From Zhengitettix transpicula (lineage: Eukaryota > Arthropoda > Insecta > Orthoptera > Tetrigidae): 64,000 nt of DNA. A program made the translations under genes and the position numbers. The stretch is from NCBI GenBank assembly GCA_037074705.1, contig CM073595.1, positions 66,764,139 to 66,828,138 of the forward strand. Direction: 5' to 3'. Below the pieces are notes generated by a model. The model did not search any database. It was not told the origin of the DNA and saw only the letters and a list, made by a program, of their open reading frames with translations. Shown here one piece after another: positions 46,301 through 58,148 of this stretch. The number at the start of each line of letters is the position of its first letter. Position 1 is the first letter of the stretch.

Positions 46301-49300
46301 GATACCTGTTAGTACAGTTCTTGAGTTGATTTGAGAGTTGTCCACCACTGCAGCATCACGTTGATTTCCAATCAACGAAGTCAAGACGAGCTGAGCTTTG
46401 GTCCTTGAGCATCACCCAAACGACCAGGTTTTCCGTGATGTAGAGCTCCGTCGGTGCCCATCAAGATCGAATCCAAGGAATTGGAGTTGCAAGAGTTTCG
46501 ATCAACGTCTTATGACTGAAGTACACAACCCAAGTAACATCTCGTATTATATTAGTGTATTCTTCTTGTAGGGTCCTGTGAGGAAGGAAGCTTTCCTTGT
46601 GGAAATTCGTCCGTGTGTGTCCCTCAACATAGCATATGTGACGGAAGGGCAGATTGTCCCGACGGAGACGATGAAGCTGTGAGGTATTGTGGTAAGTTCT
46701 CATCTGATCGTCCTCATAGTTCGCATAGTCCTCATAGTTCGCAGCTAAAGTATGATTCGCTGTTGCAGTGGATTTCAACGGATACAGTTACCTCAATGAG
46801 CTGGTTCAGAATGCCACCGACTTCGACCGGGACGGCTATGAAATTTGCGGTGAGATAGAAGTTTATATTCGTCGTCGATAGCTGAGAGAATTATGTGGTT
46901 AAGTTAATTAATTTTACAGATCTCGGAGTTTACCCTCTAGCCTGCTCGTGTCAACATCACAGCTATTTATACTGTACCGACAAGGGCCTGACGCACATTC
47001 CACGACCAGTATCGCCGAATGTAACACGCATGTATGTATCAGCTAGATTTGTCGTCATATTACTGTATCACAACGAAATACTTATTTTCGACAATAACAA
47101 TTTGTAATACACATTTGTACATTTTTAATTTATAACTATCTAGATTTTCTCATTTAAAAGTAAAAGCGCGGGAATACTTGTATTATAATAAACATGAAAC
47201 GTCCATTCAGACGATAGATAGGCAGTGAAAGACCATGAAATACAAGCACCAACCGATATTCACTTTGGAGGTTCTCCTCATCCATCTGCTGTCTATTATT
47301 ATTATTTTATATTTAATTGTCCATTCAAATATAATTACCGCTTATTATTGATCAAATTTACTAATTGAATCATTCTGAGTATTGCGGAGGTAGGTGGGTA
47401 TTATTTGCGAGTGGGAGTTTTGCACCCACCAATCAGGAATCAGGAATCATCGATCTCGGCAATTACGTACTACTTCTGTTAACTACGAGACACGGTTAGA
47501 AATTTATATATCACACACTTTCCCCTATATGCGCATTAAAAGAAATGTAATGCTGTAGAAATACTAATGTACAGAAACAAAAGTGATCTCTCATTGAAAT
47601 TTCATTTAAAATACCAGTATTTTTCACTTTATCCTGCTTTCTTTATTTTCATCAGAAATTCGTGCAATGTCATTGAGAAATGTGCTTCCGTGGTGTAGTG
47701 TTTGGGTCAGCTAGAGACAGAACTATAAGGTTACACGTAGGGCGGTGTGTGATATGCCTGTAATCGTGTTCCGCTTCACGAGCTATGTTCGCTTTATTGA
47801 AAATCGGACAGTGAATCTCCCAATCAATCAGGCTTGTACAAAAATACCGCAGAATTGTTGATTTACAAATCTACCCGAAACTTTCACTCGTCTCCTTGCT
47901 GTCTTACCGTGGTTGCATATTATGCTCCGAAATCCGCTGGTCATAAGAAACGTCCAATGTTGAATGGATATTTTCTTTAATAAAACCCTGTAACTTCTCA
48001 ACAATATACGACAACGAGAAAGAACCCCTCGATGGTTTTCAGCAATCATTCTTTATACCGCTCCTACTTTCTGACAAACCTGAGTTCCATGTTTTGAGGT
48101 CTACTTTTCCAGACCCACCAATTGGATATACAAAAAGAGCTTCGTAGACGACTGTGTTGTTTATCCAGAAACCCAGCGACATAGATACTCTTCATGGGGA
48201 TAAAACAAAATAATGATGTGGTCGATACAGAGTGGGACAAAAATAAAACTAACTAAAAGAGAGGCAATTGTTTCCATTAAAGCAGAAAAAATATAGATGA
48301 CAAACATACTAGAATAACTACAATTATTTGGGACTAATAATTCTGTACACCAACCCATAAAGAATGGAAAGCCATACCTTTTTATAAGTAGAATTTGTAA
48401 AAACCTAAGGAATCACTATAGAGATATTCAATTCTAGAGTAAGTGGCAGCGTGTTGAATCTTGATAGAATTGATCATGTCCATTCAACGGGAAAAATTCA
48501 GCCAACACTGGTTGGATAAGAAAATACATACTGGACTTAGTGCGCCGTAAAGAACACACAAAAACGAAAATCACAGCTCTTTATTTTCTGTAACATGAGG
48601 AATAAAAATAACAGTTATTTGAAATTAGATAAAGAAAACAACGGGCTGACGATAAGGGACTTGAATTATTTTCCTGTGCGGCGAATTGTCCACAGATCAA
48701 CGTCAAACGATTTCCTGCGGTGGAATGTACAGAGAATCATTCGAGGCCGGACAATGTGAATAAGTGAAAGAGATTCAGAATTACTTTAGAGTTTAATCGA
48801 ATTCCTTTCAAAATTCCTGTGGATCAGCAGTGAAGTGGGGAGCAGATATCAACATTAATTGCTAATAATTTCAGCAGTGCAAATGGAGTCTGTTGTGCTT
48901 ATATTTCGAGCGGTTTTCTGCAAGCTGCCGCCGGAATTCGTCCACTTCATTTTAAATACACATCTTAAATTTTCCGCCTTCTCGCGAATTATTATTGTAA
49001 CTTGAAAATGATTTCCCATGGAAATGGTATGAAACCTTGAAAGACTTTCCCTTAATAATTATAGGTTAATTCAAAATCCAATGATATACACGGTATTAAA
49101 TGCGTAACAGCTGTGTGTTTGGCGACTCGAAATGATTCAATGTATCCCGAGAGATAAATTACGCAGAGGTCGTAGAGTTGTTTTATTGAATTCGAAATTA
49201 TTACCCTCATAGGATTCATTTGTTTGATTTAAGCTTTTCGAAAAAATTTGAATTATAGTGCATATGCTATAATTTTTATATCAACCATTATTTATTTTCA

Positions 49301-52300
49301 GGATTTTGGTAAACAATACAATTAGAGATTTGCCCGTTGATTCTTTCGTAAATTACTCGCTCAATGTCATGTAAGTACAAATAAATATGCATTAAATGTG
49401 GTTCTTTAAGAAGCTGTCTAAATTATAATTTTTTATAATACTCATATGAATCTTTTTTCGTTTCAGTCATCTTGAGGGAAATCTTATAAACTACTTACCT
49501 CCTGGTATTTTTGACGGACAAAATCAGTTGGAGAGGTTGTAAGTGTAATTTTATACTTTGAAACACACATTCTGAACTTATTTTTTATGTTACCTCTGAA
49601 ATTAATGACGTCGATAAACGTCTTTGGAGACCAGTTAATTGGTTCTTTAAGTACCCGGATCTGTTTCATTTCTCCATTACTGCTCATTTTTTATTTTTAA
49701 ACCATCCAATGAGTTCACAGTTCTCTCGATCCTTCGACATGTTCGGTCGGAGTTGAGCTTTTAAGAAGATAAGTTTTGTCGCCAGGCTTACAAGAGATGT
49801 GACGTGAGCTAACTTACTGAGTCACGAACCGTTTCTACTTAAAGGAATTCTTCAGAACGAGATGCAACAAATAGGTTTAGCCATCATGTCAATCCGTCTT
49901 CGTTTCACCAGTCTCTTTTCACAGTTCGGCTCAACATAAAACTGAAAAGACCCTTTATTGCTCTTCGTAGGTATTTCAGACTACTATGTGCAGTTCTTAT
50001 ATTAATTTCAAAGCTGTTATATAGCTAGGAATTAAATTTGGAATGAATAATATGAATGTTCATAATAGTTTTTTATGATAATCCTTTATTAATAAATAAA
50101 TTGACCGTTTCAGTTGTTTGCATGTACTTTCTAATAGAGTAATGCATATTCAGATACCCTTTCTTGTTCGGGAGATGAGAAAGAAATAATGATAATTTCG
50201 TGAAGTAAAATATATTACATTTCAGATTCAAAACCAATAACGTTTTTTTTTAGACGCCGGTTTAAGAGAACCATTTCTTGAGCCTGCGACTATACCGTGT
50301 GAATCAGAGATGGTGATGTTACGAATGGTTTGAGAAATGAAAATATTTAACGTTTATTCGCGTATGAAGTGTCAGTCATGCGTGTTCTGGCGTCCAAAGG
50401 AATGGAGGCATATCGTAACCCGTTTCCTGATAAGCTTTTCCTTGTCTCCTCAACCAATATTTTGCGAGATGCCAATTACTCACTCCTATAACAGATTTTG
50501 TAGAAAATTAATTCTATAGAATTCACTTATTACTGATAATTGAAAAGAAACATAATTATAAAAGGAATCTTTTCCTCAGTTGAAGTTTAGACGGCCTGAC
50601 ACTGGGAAATATTCTGGTCATGTTCCAGGTTCCTGACAAATAATCGAATTTCTTCTTTGGAGAAAGGAATTTTCACAGGATTGCGAAGTCTTCTGTGGCT
50701 GTTTCTTGATGTGAATTTACTACATACAGTTCATCTATCGGACTTCGAAGATCTGAAAAACTTAGTGTGGCTGTAAGGACATAAATAATATAATTATTAA
50801 AATGTTAAGTTCAAGATTTTTAATTCTGATACATTATTCTGCTATTTTTTGTTATTTATTTAATCTAAAGTAATTCAGTAATTTAGAACAGCTTAAATGT
50901 CTACATGAATTAATATTGAGGTTTATTATTAATGAGATACTCTTTATCCATAATATGCAATAATCCGACTTCAATTTTGATAATGATTGTTTCACTTCGT
51001 AAGTAAGTGTGTTACGTGTATGGCAATTTAAAACATGTTAATTAACTGTAGGCATGAAATACGATTGTAATATAAATGACTATCTATCAGTATATATTTC
51101 TTATATGCAACTCTGAGTACTCAATCTGCTCGAATCCATCACGTGACATCCAGTGTTTATGTTCCAGGGATATGTCGAACAATAAACTAACTTTGGAGGG
51201 TTCATCATTCCCGGCTCTCCCGAAGCTTCAGTTCCTGTGAGTATGTATTATATGATCCCATCAATGCGTATTTTCACTTGTGTCCCCTTAATGAAGAATC
51301 GAGCAGCCTGCATTCAGTTACTCGTAAAGGTCTTAGAGCGTCTCGGGCGTCAAGGTTTACGATTAACTTGGAGTTCTAGATTCTGAGAACCCTTCCTTTA
51401 CGACTGCATCTCTTAGGATTCTCTCTCCAGAGAGATTTTCTATTACCATACACTTGAAATATTTTTTATCACCAGCCCCAAGGGAATGCCGCGACGGATT
51501 AATTAGGACGAACAAAATTTTCTAGAGATTGTCGGACCTTCCGAAATTGCCAAAGTCTGCTGTGAATGATTATTACATTCGGAAATGTCTGTTCAGATAT
51601 TCGCATTTCGGTTTGCTAAGCCAGTGATTGTGAATTCAGCCCCAAGGTCTATTACGTGTAATGATGTTTCAGCAATACATATACGTGGAAACACAAATCT
51701 CCTCGAATTGATCAGAAATAGAATACTTAGATAATATCAATATAAAATTAATAGAAACATTTCTATGCTATCAGTCACATCTTACGAAATACTATAAACT
51801 TTCAACGACCTGAAACGAATTAGTGTAGGTATATTTGAATGTATCGCGTTATTTTAACGCGTCCAATTTATCGTTCGAATATGCTAGTTTGTCAATTCAT
51901 TCGAAACTCGTTTACGGATGCGGTCAAAACAGATACTCGGAGTGGAGAGTGTGTCATCAGTCGGTAACGATTCACAGACAGCAAAAATAGCATTTCCGGC
52001 GCCGTGAGAAACGTGCTTTTTGTAAAATCAAACTTTCTCGAGAACCTCCTATTTTGTCTGCGCTGGTGTGGGTCAGGAAAAGGAGGAATGCACCGTCAAC
52101 CCTTTGGTGGGGGAAGGCGGCCAAGCTTTTGGCTTCGGAGAAACAGAGACCGAGATGAGTTTAGTTTTCTAAAGAGTAGAACAGTGAGAGAGGGTTTCTT
52201 TAGCTCACACTCACGTCCGAAGACTTCGAAACATTCACTGCAAGAAAAATAATGATATATTTTCGAACTAGGTCGGCCTTTAAAAACTCTCTATTTTTTC

Positions 52301-53145
52301 CTGTTCAAATAGATTTTTGTAAATGATTTATAAAAAAATAAATGGTCTAGAAATTTAAATTCATTTTTTATTCATAAAAAAATCCCTCGCAATAATTAAT
52401 TACATTACCATGTGAGTCTTTGTTATTACAAGTAAAGTATCACAAGAATCAATTATTGCTCTCAAAATACTAGTTTCATTTCTTTCAAAGTATTACCCTA
52501 GCTTACCATAATTAACTACATACAAGTCGCCGAAAGTGGGGCTTCCTTATTTATTCGTAAGAATTATTATTTTTCTTCACTATAAGATCTTTATTATAAT
52601 TTTTTGCGTCCTAGAAAAACACGAACGAAAATATTCGGGGAAGGAGACAGTGGAAAAACTATTTTCTTATTGCTTGTTACAGTACCCTTCATGATAACCT
52701 GATCGAAAAAATCGACGAGGAGCTGTTGGCTAAGCTAACAACAGTCACTCAACTGTGAGTACATGTTTAATTTTTATTAGAAAGTTTTGCAATTGTTAAT
52801 TTTTATTTTTGAACTTTGATATCGTTCAGTTGGAGTCTCAATTTTTTTTTTCAGGAATCTTCAGAGAAATCTAATTCGTTCAGTGCACAGTTCTGCTTTT
52901 AGGTATCAGAAGAGGTTAGACAAATTGTAAGTATTTTGATGGCATTTTACTGGAATTTTATCGTATACGTTAATGAAGTAAAAATTGTTTGTTTCCACAT
53001 TTCATTTCTATTTAAATTGAATACGAATTGGAATAATTTCTTTAACTAATGTTTATGACATATATTATATGATTTAGAGCGTTGGCGTATTAATTGCTTC
53101 TTGAAATATCCCACATTACTTTGATTACTTCCATAAAAATGTGCC

Positions 53146-53182
<37 letters not shown>

Positions 53183-53339
53183 TGTTGGCACGTTTTTTGT
53201 GAAAGTAATCATAGTAATGTATATGTATATATAGTACAAAGATATTAATTCCCAATTTTTATTTCAGGGATCTTTCACACAACTACATAAAAACTCTGCC
53301 TTCTTCGGCTTTCAACAACCAATTCTGTCTTTCAAGACT
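34302..53339 (+). CDS. Lgr3: relaxin-receptor-like LGR (type C, Lgr3/RXFP-like), 5' part
   Basis: Leucine-rich-repeat G protein-coupled receptor that in related animals binds relaxin/insulin-like peptides (Drosophila Lgr3 binds Dilp8) at the plasma membrane. Eleven exons give 324 codons: hydrophobic N-terminus (residues 7-27), an LDLa module at about 33-70 with six Cys and an acidic calcium site (CDGRADCPDGDDEA), a linker with NAT, an N-flank CSCQHHSYLYC, and eight LRRs. The order and spacing match RXFP1 (PCGN…C, VPxxxSSNVT, LRRs). Several N-glycosylation sequons occur. Exons: 34302-34392, 46572-46691, 46769-46849, 46920-47031, 49302-49370, 49467-49538, 50629-50772, 51168-51236, 52683-52754, 52855-52926, 53268-53339. 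The last LRRs, hinge and seven-transmembrane domain are not in the window. A single LDLa favours Lgr3 over Lgr4; the symbol is tentative. Confidence 0.88.
34822..35412. mobile_element. 591-bp palindromic Tc1/mariner-type MITE
   Basis: Ends CTGGGTGTCCCGTTCA and (reverse) CTAGGTGCCCCGTTCA are flanked by TA on both sides (34820-34821, 35413-35414), the target duplication of Tc1/mariner and related elements. The arms stay complementary nearly to the centre (for example CTACATGAGAATCATTTGT / ACAAATGATTCTCATGTAG and TGTCGTTCGGCATCA / TGATGCCGAACGACA), leaving a loop of about 60-70 nt near 35090-35150. The reading frames of 71-108 codons on both strands are by-products of the symmetry. Confidence 0.88.
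39120..39754 (+). mobile_element. Helitron-like non-autonomous fragment
   Basis: After a C15 run it has repeat phrases (GGTGGACGGGAGTGGAAAT, CCGATATTTGTGTC, GAATCCGGGGTTATGGATGT, GGGGCGGGGGTGGACGGGGA) shared with 58.3-59.5 kb. It ends with a hairpin-like ACCCGGGAAACGCCAGGTAT and CTAG at 39751-39754, as Helitron 3' ends do (hairpin then CTRR). No Rep/helicase is present. Confidence 0.65.
39145..39159. repeat. C15 homopolymer
   Basis: Run of about 15 C at the left edge of the Helitron-like fragment. Confidence 0.9.
41603..41687. repeat. 85-bp perfect-arm hairpin
   Basis: AACCAAGTTGACCAATCAAC at the left and GTTGATTGGTCAACTTGGTT at the right, continued inward by ATTTTTTATTCA / TGAATAAAAAAAAAT, with a loop of about 16 nt. 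Could be a very small MITE or a hairpin RNA; there is no evidence of expression. Confidence 0.8.
44037..44834. mobile_element. hAT-like non-autonomous element, copy 1
   Basis: Begins AGTGGCGGCTCATG and ends GCACTG; near both ends ATGTGCTACA occurs in inverted orientation. GTAATAAG (44029-44036) and GCAATAAG (44835-44842) form an 8-bp target duplication with one mismatch, the length typical of hAT. It contains a G-rich stretch (44530-44547) and a G-run at about 44621-44634. The unit recurs at 53393-54193. No transposase. Confidence 0.7.
45182..45210. repeat. C-run and (CA)n
   Basis: CCCCCCCC followed by CACACACACACACACACAC. Confidence 0.9.
46572..46691 (+). CDS. Lgr3: LGR exon 2: LDL-receptor class A module
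   Basis: Acceptor TTCTTGTAG ends at 46571; donor GTAAGT at 46692; phase 1 both sides. Encodes SCEEGSFPCGNSSVCVPQHS and ICDGRADCPDGDDEAVRYC: six cysteines and the D…D.GDDE acidic cluster of a calcium-binding LDLa. Confidence 0.94.
46769..46849 (+). CDS. Lgr3: LGR exon 3: linker
   Basis: Acceptor CTGTTGCAG, donor GTGAGA, phase 1 both sides. Encodes DFNGYSYLNELVQNATDFDR and DGYEIC, comparable to the LDLa-LRR linker of RXFP receptors, with an N-glycosylation sequon (NAT). Confidence 0.86.
46920..47031 (+). CDS. Lgr3: LGR exon 4: LRR N-flank
   Basis: Acceptor AATTTTACAG, donor GTATGT, phase 1 in, phase 2 out. Encodes DLGVYPLACSCQHHSYLYCT and DKGLTHIPRPVSPNVTR; the C-x-C-x7-C cluster and IPxxVSPNVT are LRR-capping features. 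Confidence 0.93.
47032..49301 (+). other. LGR intron, no further feature
   Basis: 2.3 kb; only a few short direct repeats (AATCAGG twice near 47.4 kb). No exon or element recognised. Confidence 0.65.
49302..49370 (+). CDS. Lgr3: LGR exon 5: LRR 1
   Basis: 69 nt, phase 2 both sides: ILVNNTIRDLPVDSFVNYSL, one leucine-rich repeat with the N-x-I-x-x-L core. Confidence 0.92.
49467..49538 (+). CDS. Lgr3: LGR exon 6: LRR 2
   Basis: 72 nt, phase 2 both sides: HLEGNLINYLPPGIFDGQNQ then LERL. Confidence 0.94.
49539..50628 (+). other. LGR intron, no further feature
   Basis: 1.1 kb without recognised repeats; the frame at 50337-50519 is not flanked by usable splice sites and has no LRR pattern. Confidence 0.65.
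50629..50772 (+). CDS. Lgr3: LGR exon 7: LRRs 3 and 4
   Basis: 144 nt, exactly two repeat units, phase 2 both sides: FLTNNRISSLEKGIFTGLRS, then FLDVNLLHTVHLSDFEDLKN. It probably arose by loss of one of the 72-nt spaced introns, or retains the ancestral state. Confidence 0.94.
50773..51167 (+). other. LGR intron
   Basis: 395 bp of AT-rich sequence, nothing further seen. Confidence 0.7.
51168..51236 (+). CDS. Lgr3: LGR exon 8: LRR 5
   Basis: 69 nt, phase 2 both sides: DMSNNKLTLEGSSFPALPKL then QFL; donor GTGAGT. Confidence 0.93.
51237..52682 (+). other. LGR intron, no further feature
   Basis: 1.4 kb. The frame at 52004-52252 (basic, Arg/Ser-rich) has no family resemblance and is taken as chance. 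Confidence 0.6.
52683..52754 (+). CDS. Lgr3: LGR exon 9: LRR 6
   Basis: 72 nt, phase 2 both sides: TLHDNLIEKIDEELLAKLTT then VTQL; acceptor TTGTTACAG, donor GTGAGT. Confidence 0.94.
52855..52926 (+). CDS. Lgr3: LGR exon 10: LRR 7
   Basis: 72 nt, phase 2 both sides: NLQRNLIRSVHSSAFRYQKR then LDKL; the preceding intron is only 100 bp. Confidence 0.95.
52927..53267 (+). other. LGR intron with (TA)n
   Basis: 341 bp with a TA run at 53149-53180. Confidence 0.75.
53268..53339 (+). CDS. Lgr3: LGR exon 11: LRR 8
   Basis: 72 nt, phase 2 both sides: DLSHNYIKTLPSSAFNNQFC then LSRL; donor GTAAGT at 53340. It is the last exon found; the reading frame is open. Confidence 0.95.
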
Positions 53340-53392
53340 GTAAGTTTATAAAGTATATTTTGTGAATTATGTATAGACATCTTATCAGTTCC

Positions 53393-54193
53393 CAGTGAGT
53401 TTTTTTTAACTTATGTACTATATTACCCCAAACGAGAATTTTTACGAAAATAACTATAAAAAAATAGTACACTCTGATCCGATCTGAAGTATGATATATT
53501 TCTAATTCCGTCTACTTAGTTTCCAATAGAGTCTACTTGTTGAAAGCGGAATAATTTAGCACAAAGTTGAAGCTCATTTCTAACACACAAGTATTTCCCC
53601 CTCGTACATATTTTAAATGAAGTTAATTTTTGTGTCGTACGATAAGACTTTCTCAGTATAATGCAAGTCTTCGAAATTCCGCCCATTAAATGTTTTTTAT
53701 TTCAAATAACCAATGACTATGATATTTTTTAAAATACTATGCAAAATGTACGGATACCATTTATGTTTCAATATATAAACTAGTTTAAAATACTATTTTT
53801 AATTACTGTATGGCTGAAATCTAATTTTATTTCGCTTCTTATGCCATCCCCTTATGTATAGCACAGCACGGACCTGATTGTATGTGCTTAGCTAAGGCAG
53901 TTTGATACGGGTTGTTGCAGGGGGGGGGGGGGGTGCAACGGAATACTGCGCATGTGCATTTCTTATTCCAGAGAGATCCTGTTCTCTTCTGTGGGTAGCA
54001 CAGAGACGGACAGCTGGCTGCATTACGGGGAGCGAGTGCGCGCAATAAGGGCAGTTATCATAATCCATTATCGAAATCGAAACAGAAAGTCACATAGCTT
54101 AACAAAATTATTATTTAGCTTCTTAAAATTAAGAAAAAAATTCTTATTCCTAAAATTTGATTTGTGCTGCAGCAGATGAGCACATATGCACCA
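53393..54193. mobile_element. hAT-like non-autonomous element, copy 2
   Basis: Co-linear with 44037-44834: CAGTGAG start, ACTTATGTACTATATTACC, TTTCTAATTCCGTCTACTTA, TTTCCAATAG, AAATGAAGTTAATTTT, a G-run (about 53922-53934), and TGTGCTGCAGCAGATGAGC near the right end. A clear target duplication was not found. Same orientation as copy 1 in the same gene. Confidence 0.65.
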
Positions 54194-57100
54194 ACCGTCA
54201 CCGGAGATATTATTCAAATAGCCGAAAATGTTAAAACGTGGTTTGAATCCGATTAAAGATTCTTTAATATATTGATGTCGGAAATAAAGGCTACGAATAT
54301 TATCGTATTCATCACTTTTGTGTGTCTGTCAGTTGATCGTCGGTTAACAGTGTTACCAATGCTCCTGGTAAGATGCTCGCGAAAATGATATAAAATCAGA
54401 AATTATTTTAACGTCCCAAAATGTCCAAAGTTCTATTTCTTGTTTAGACGTTATTCAGAGAGACCTCCTACACCTCGAAACAGTGTTCGGACATCGGAAT
54501 TAAGGATTCCGATTCTGTGTGCTTAGTGAAAGACCATTTTATTGATTCCAATTTATTTCTGATTTAATTCCAGTTCAGATTTATAATGATATCAGCGGGA
54601 ATGTAGATTGTTTAAAAAGTGTCTAAACAGAGGAAGAGTCCAAAGGCTATTTTCAGAACTCCAAGAACCCTACAAACGGATAGAAGAGAATTTCGCGTGT
54701 CAATTAAGTTTTGATTTTTTGGAACATGAATAAATGTAAATCTAATCCCTCCTGAGATGATAGGATCACAGAATCAATCTGAAACAGAGTGGAGCGACTT
54801 GTTGTAAAAAGAAAGGAAAACTCACTGTCGTATTTGAAGTGTAACTTTTTTACATAACTTCTAAAGCATTGATTAATAATAGCATAAATCTTATACAGTA
54901 TTATTTTTGTTTCTTAATGTGGGTTATTTTCGACCCAATGCTAAAGGTAAGAGCAATTTGCAATATGCAGGGGGAAGATTTTACATTTCCTGGCGTGCCT
55001 GTAGTGAAAGGGAAATCTCATAAAGCAGACTGATGGCCTCCGCTCTTCAGACTCCCCAAGTTTTTCTACTAGTTAAGTATCTTGTGGAACCCATTGTATT
55101 TCTGAATCACGCACGTATAAATGTAGCTGAGGGTAACGTTGGTGATGCTTTCAACGATATTTTACTATTATGCGTCACGGCGTATATTTGCGAGTTCTTG
55201 ACTGCAGTTATTTTCAGGAAAGTTATTAGTGTTCTCAAATAACTGGATTATTATCGTTTATGGAATTTATAGATATTCACCAGTACTTAGTGCTTTTTAA
55301 ATTTAGAGGTCTTACAACTTATTAAAAATTTTTTACGATGATGATATAATTGCGGTCAGAATTTCCGGGCCAGTACTAAATTTTTATCTGTATTGATGTA
55401 CTTGTAAACGGTCTTCAGGAATAGAAGCCCGTATATGCGTAAAGACCACAATAAGAAAATAAACTCATTATTTGGCATTAACATCGTGGAACGAGCATAT
55501 GAATTTTCGTAAAATGACATTCCCCACGGACTACTTTCAGCGTGAGATGTGTACGAATTAACGTAAAAGAACCGCTACTTAGATGTTAGTAATTCTAATT
55601 GTTTATCCTACATCCTTTATCTCTTAAATTTAATCGTACAATTCTACCAGAAAAACAATATATAATATTTAAAATTTTTAGCTTAAGATCCTGGTAAATT
55701 TATCATGTGTTTTAAAGCTCTAGAAAACGCTTTATTTATATTAAAATGCCCCTTCCTCGAGAATTATTCTTATATATATATGGAAATCCCGGTGTTTAAC
55801 TACTACTTGCCAGTTTTTTCCAACTGAGCGAATAATTTCAAAGGCGTTTTCTTGACCTTTACAATTAATTATACGCCAGTATATTTATAAATTCATAGGT
55901 GCTTGTAACAGTGTCGGCTCAGCTATTCTGGAAGCTGCTCTTTAAAATAAATCAGAGTCCTGGAGTACGGCAGCTTATTTATGTGCCAGAGAGCAATGAC
56001 TTCTTTGGTACATAAGAGAGGCATTAAATCTTTCTGTCAAGACGAAACTTAGCATATGGTCTACGCTTCATGTAGAAATAAAAGCTTTGGCTACCATAAC
56101 TTATTAATTTGAATCATTTCTCGTACAATGATGGCATATAAAAGATGCTATATTTATTCAGCGTTAATAAATAAACCGTTTTTATATCCAGCAATGATTT
56201 TTAATTGCAGTTTCCTTAACTCATATAAAAAAAATTAAAAAAAGAAAAATTCCTATCACCTCCACGCTGGTAGGATGCTTATTTTAAATTTATTATCCAG
56301 TACTGTGTAATATACATTCTTGAAGCCCATAATAAGGAAATTTTGTCAGTCCACAAAGACTATAAAAGAATCATCGACGAGTATTTTGGAAAGTCAACAA
56401 TCTTTGTTTTAAAACAAAATTTAATCGTCCAAATACATATTTTTTTATAATATTACAATTAATTGAGACCGTTAATGATTTTAAATACTTCTTGAAACAT
56501 TGTGTAATGTAATTGCATACCTTTTCAAACAAACCAATCACTCCAAAAATTTTCTTTTACGAGAAATTAATTAATGTAATGTACCACCGTTCAGCAAAAA
56601 ACTTTTTATAATATTTACTCATATAATTAATTGCGTGTACCGGCTTTTTTTATGAGTGACAGGGTACATGAGTGGTCTTTCCCCTTTAATAGCAGAGGAA
56701 GGAAATGGGGGGTGCGGAACGGTGATTATATTGTTTTACAGCGTAAAACTTAATGAAAATTTTAAGGTTCAATTTGAAAACAAATTCTTGTTCACGACGC
56801 TTTACAGACTTTTATAACGTTACCTGAAATTATAAATAAACACACATGTCGGAAAGAATAATGAAAATTGAGACGAAATAATAAGTTTAGAGGAAAAACG
56901 CGACTAGAACATAAAATTTGCTGAAGTCGCCATACCGCGGCAGTCTTCGGAACTAACAAGTGCCTGCTAAACATGGATCAGCCAAGGTCGAAAATATATC
57001 GACCGTAACCATACAGTATTGAAAGACTTCCGCCCTCACAATAAATAATAATTGCGCTCAATCGATAAAACTTAATGTTAGATTACAATAATTTCGGCTG

Positions 57101-57854
57101 TTACTCACCTGGACTCACTTGGATTAATCCAAGAAACTGCAATTAAATAGAATTTCAATGGTTTTAAAGTAAAACGATAGATAATATTGTGTACGACTGG
57201 ATTTAAGCAACGACGTTTCTTTCACAACCTCAATCACGATATTTTTTTTGTGTGTAGTCGCCTAAAATATAATCATTGTTGCTTACAATTTTGTGATCGT
57301 GCTATAATAAAATGTTAGCTAATGAATTTTTAGGGGTTTCCATTTCATAGCAGTTGGTTCCAGACACAATCAAATTGAATAAAGATTAGTTAAATTAGTT
57401 TGCTAATTATCTCGTAAAGTGTTGGTAGAATCAATTATTGGTATTAAAATACTTGCCAATCCGCTTAGTCCTAATATTCTGTGACCCCTAAATTACTATA
57501 ATTAAATGACTAACACGTTTAAGAATTTAATTAGAGTACAATTCTTTTACATAACGATATTTGTATGTTGTTAAATATATTGTATTTATATGTCACATGG
57601 TATCGGTTTAAGTAGATGAGTAACTAGGACTATGACTTACCTGCTGTAAATGCACGTTGTACTCGTCCTGGCAGTAAAGTCGCTTTGTAGCCTATCAGGT
57701 TTAAGTAAGTGGCCATAAACTCGGCTGTAAGCATCCTAATTGTGAACCTGGAAATTTAATCATGGTGTTCTACACTTAGCACTCCGTCGCAGAAACTTAT
57801 ATCACTTAATGAAACCAAGTAATTTTTGTCAATAGAAAAATATTACTTTTCAAT

Positions 57855-58088
57855 TTGCTGGTAATTTCTAATGACCGTAGACTCTGTGGCAGTAACAGGT
57901 GTGTTGTACAATATTCCAAACATGTAGAATTGACGACGGAACTATATGAATCAGAGAATGATCTAATGGATCTTGAAGGATGTTTCAGAACATATAACGA
58001 GAATAAACTGGTAAAAGTCTTGGTTAAATTAGGTCAAATACTCGTACAAAAAATTAAAGCCGATGAGACATTCGGTGAAAATAATTGA
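57855..58088 (+). other. unrecognised 77-codon frame before the Helitron-like DNA
   Basis: The frame ends with an acidic and lysine-rich stretch (LTTELYESENDLMDLEGCFR, LVKVLVKLGQILVQKIKADE) whose composition looks protein-like, but no family is recognised and no splice sites are convincing. It may be a fragment of an old transposon gene or chance. Confidence 0.25.
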
Positions 58089-58148
58089 CAATATTACATG
58101 TTAAAATGTGGAGCTAAATATAAAAGTTATATTATGATTTTTATCTTA

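Larger units (their letters stand above)
34393..46571 (+). other. LGR intron 1 (12.2 kb)
   Basis: CpG-rich compared with the first 26 kb. It holds a 591-bp palindrome (34822-35412), a Helitron-like fragment (39120-39754), a small hairpin (41603-41687), a hAT-like element (44037-44834) and a C-run/(CA)n at 45182-45210. No coding exon is supported in 35.4-39.1 kb or 39.8-41.6 kb. Confidence 0.65.

Noticed and set aside
52004..52252. 82-codon frame in an LGR intron
   Set aside because: No LRR pattern, no usable splice phase with neighbouring exons, no recognisable domain.
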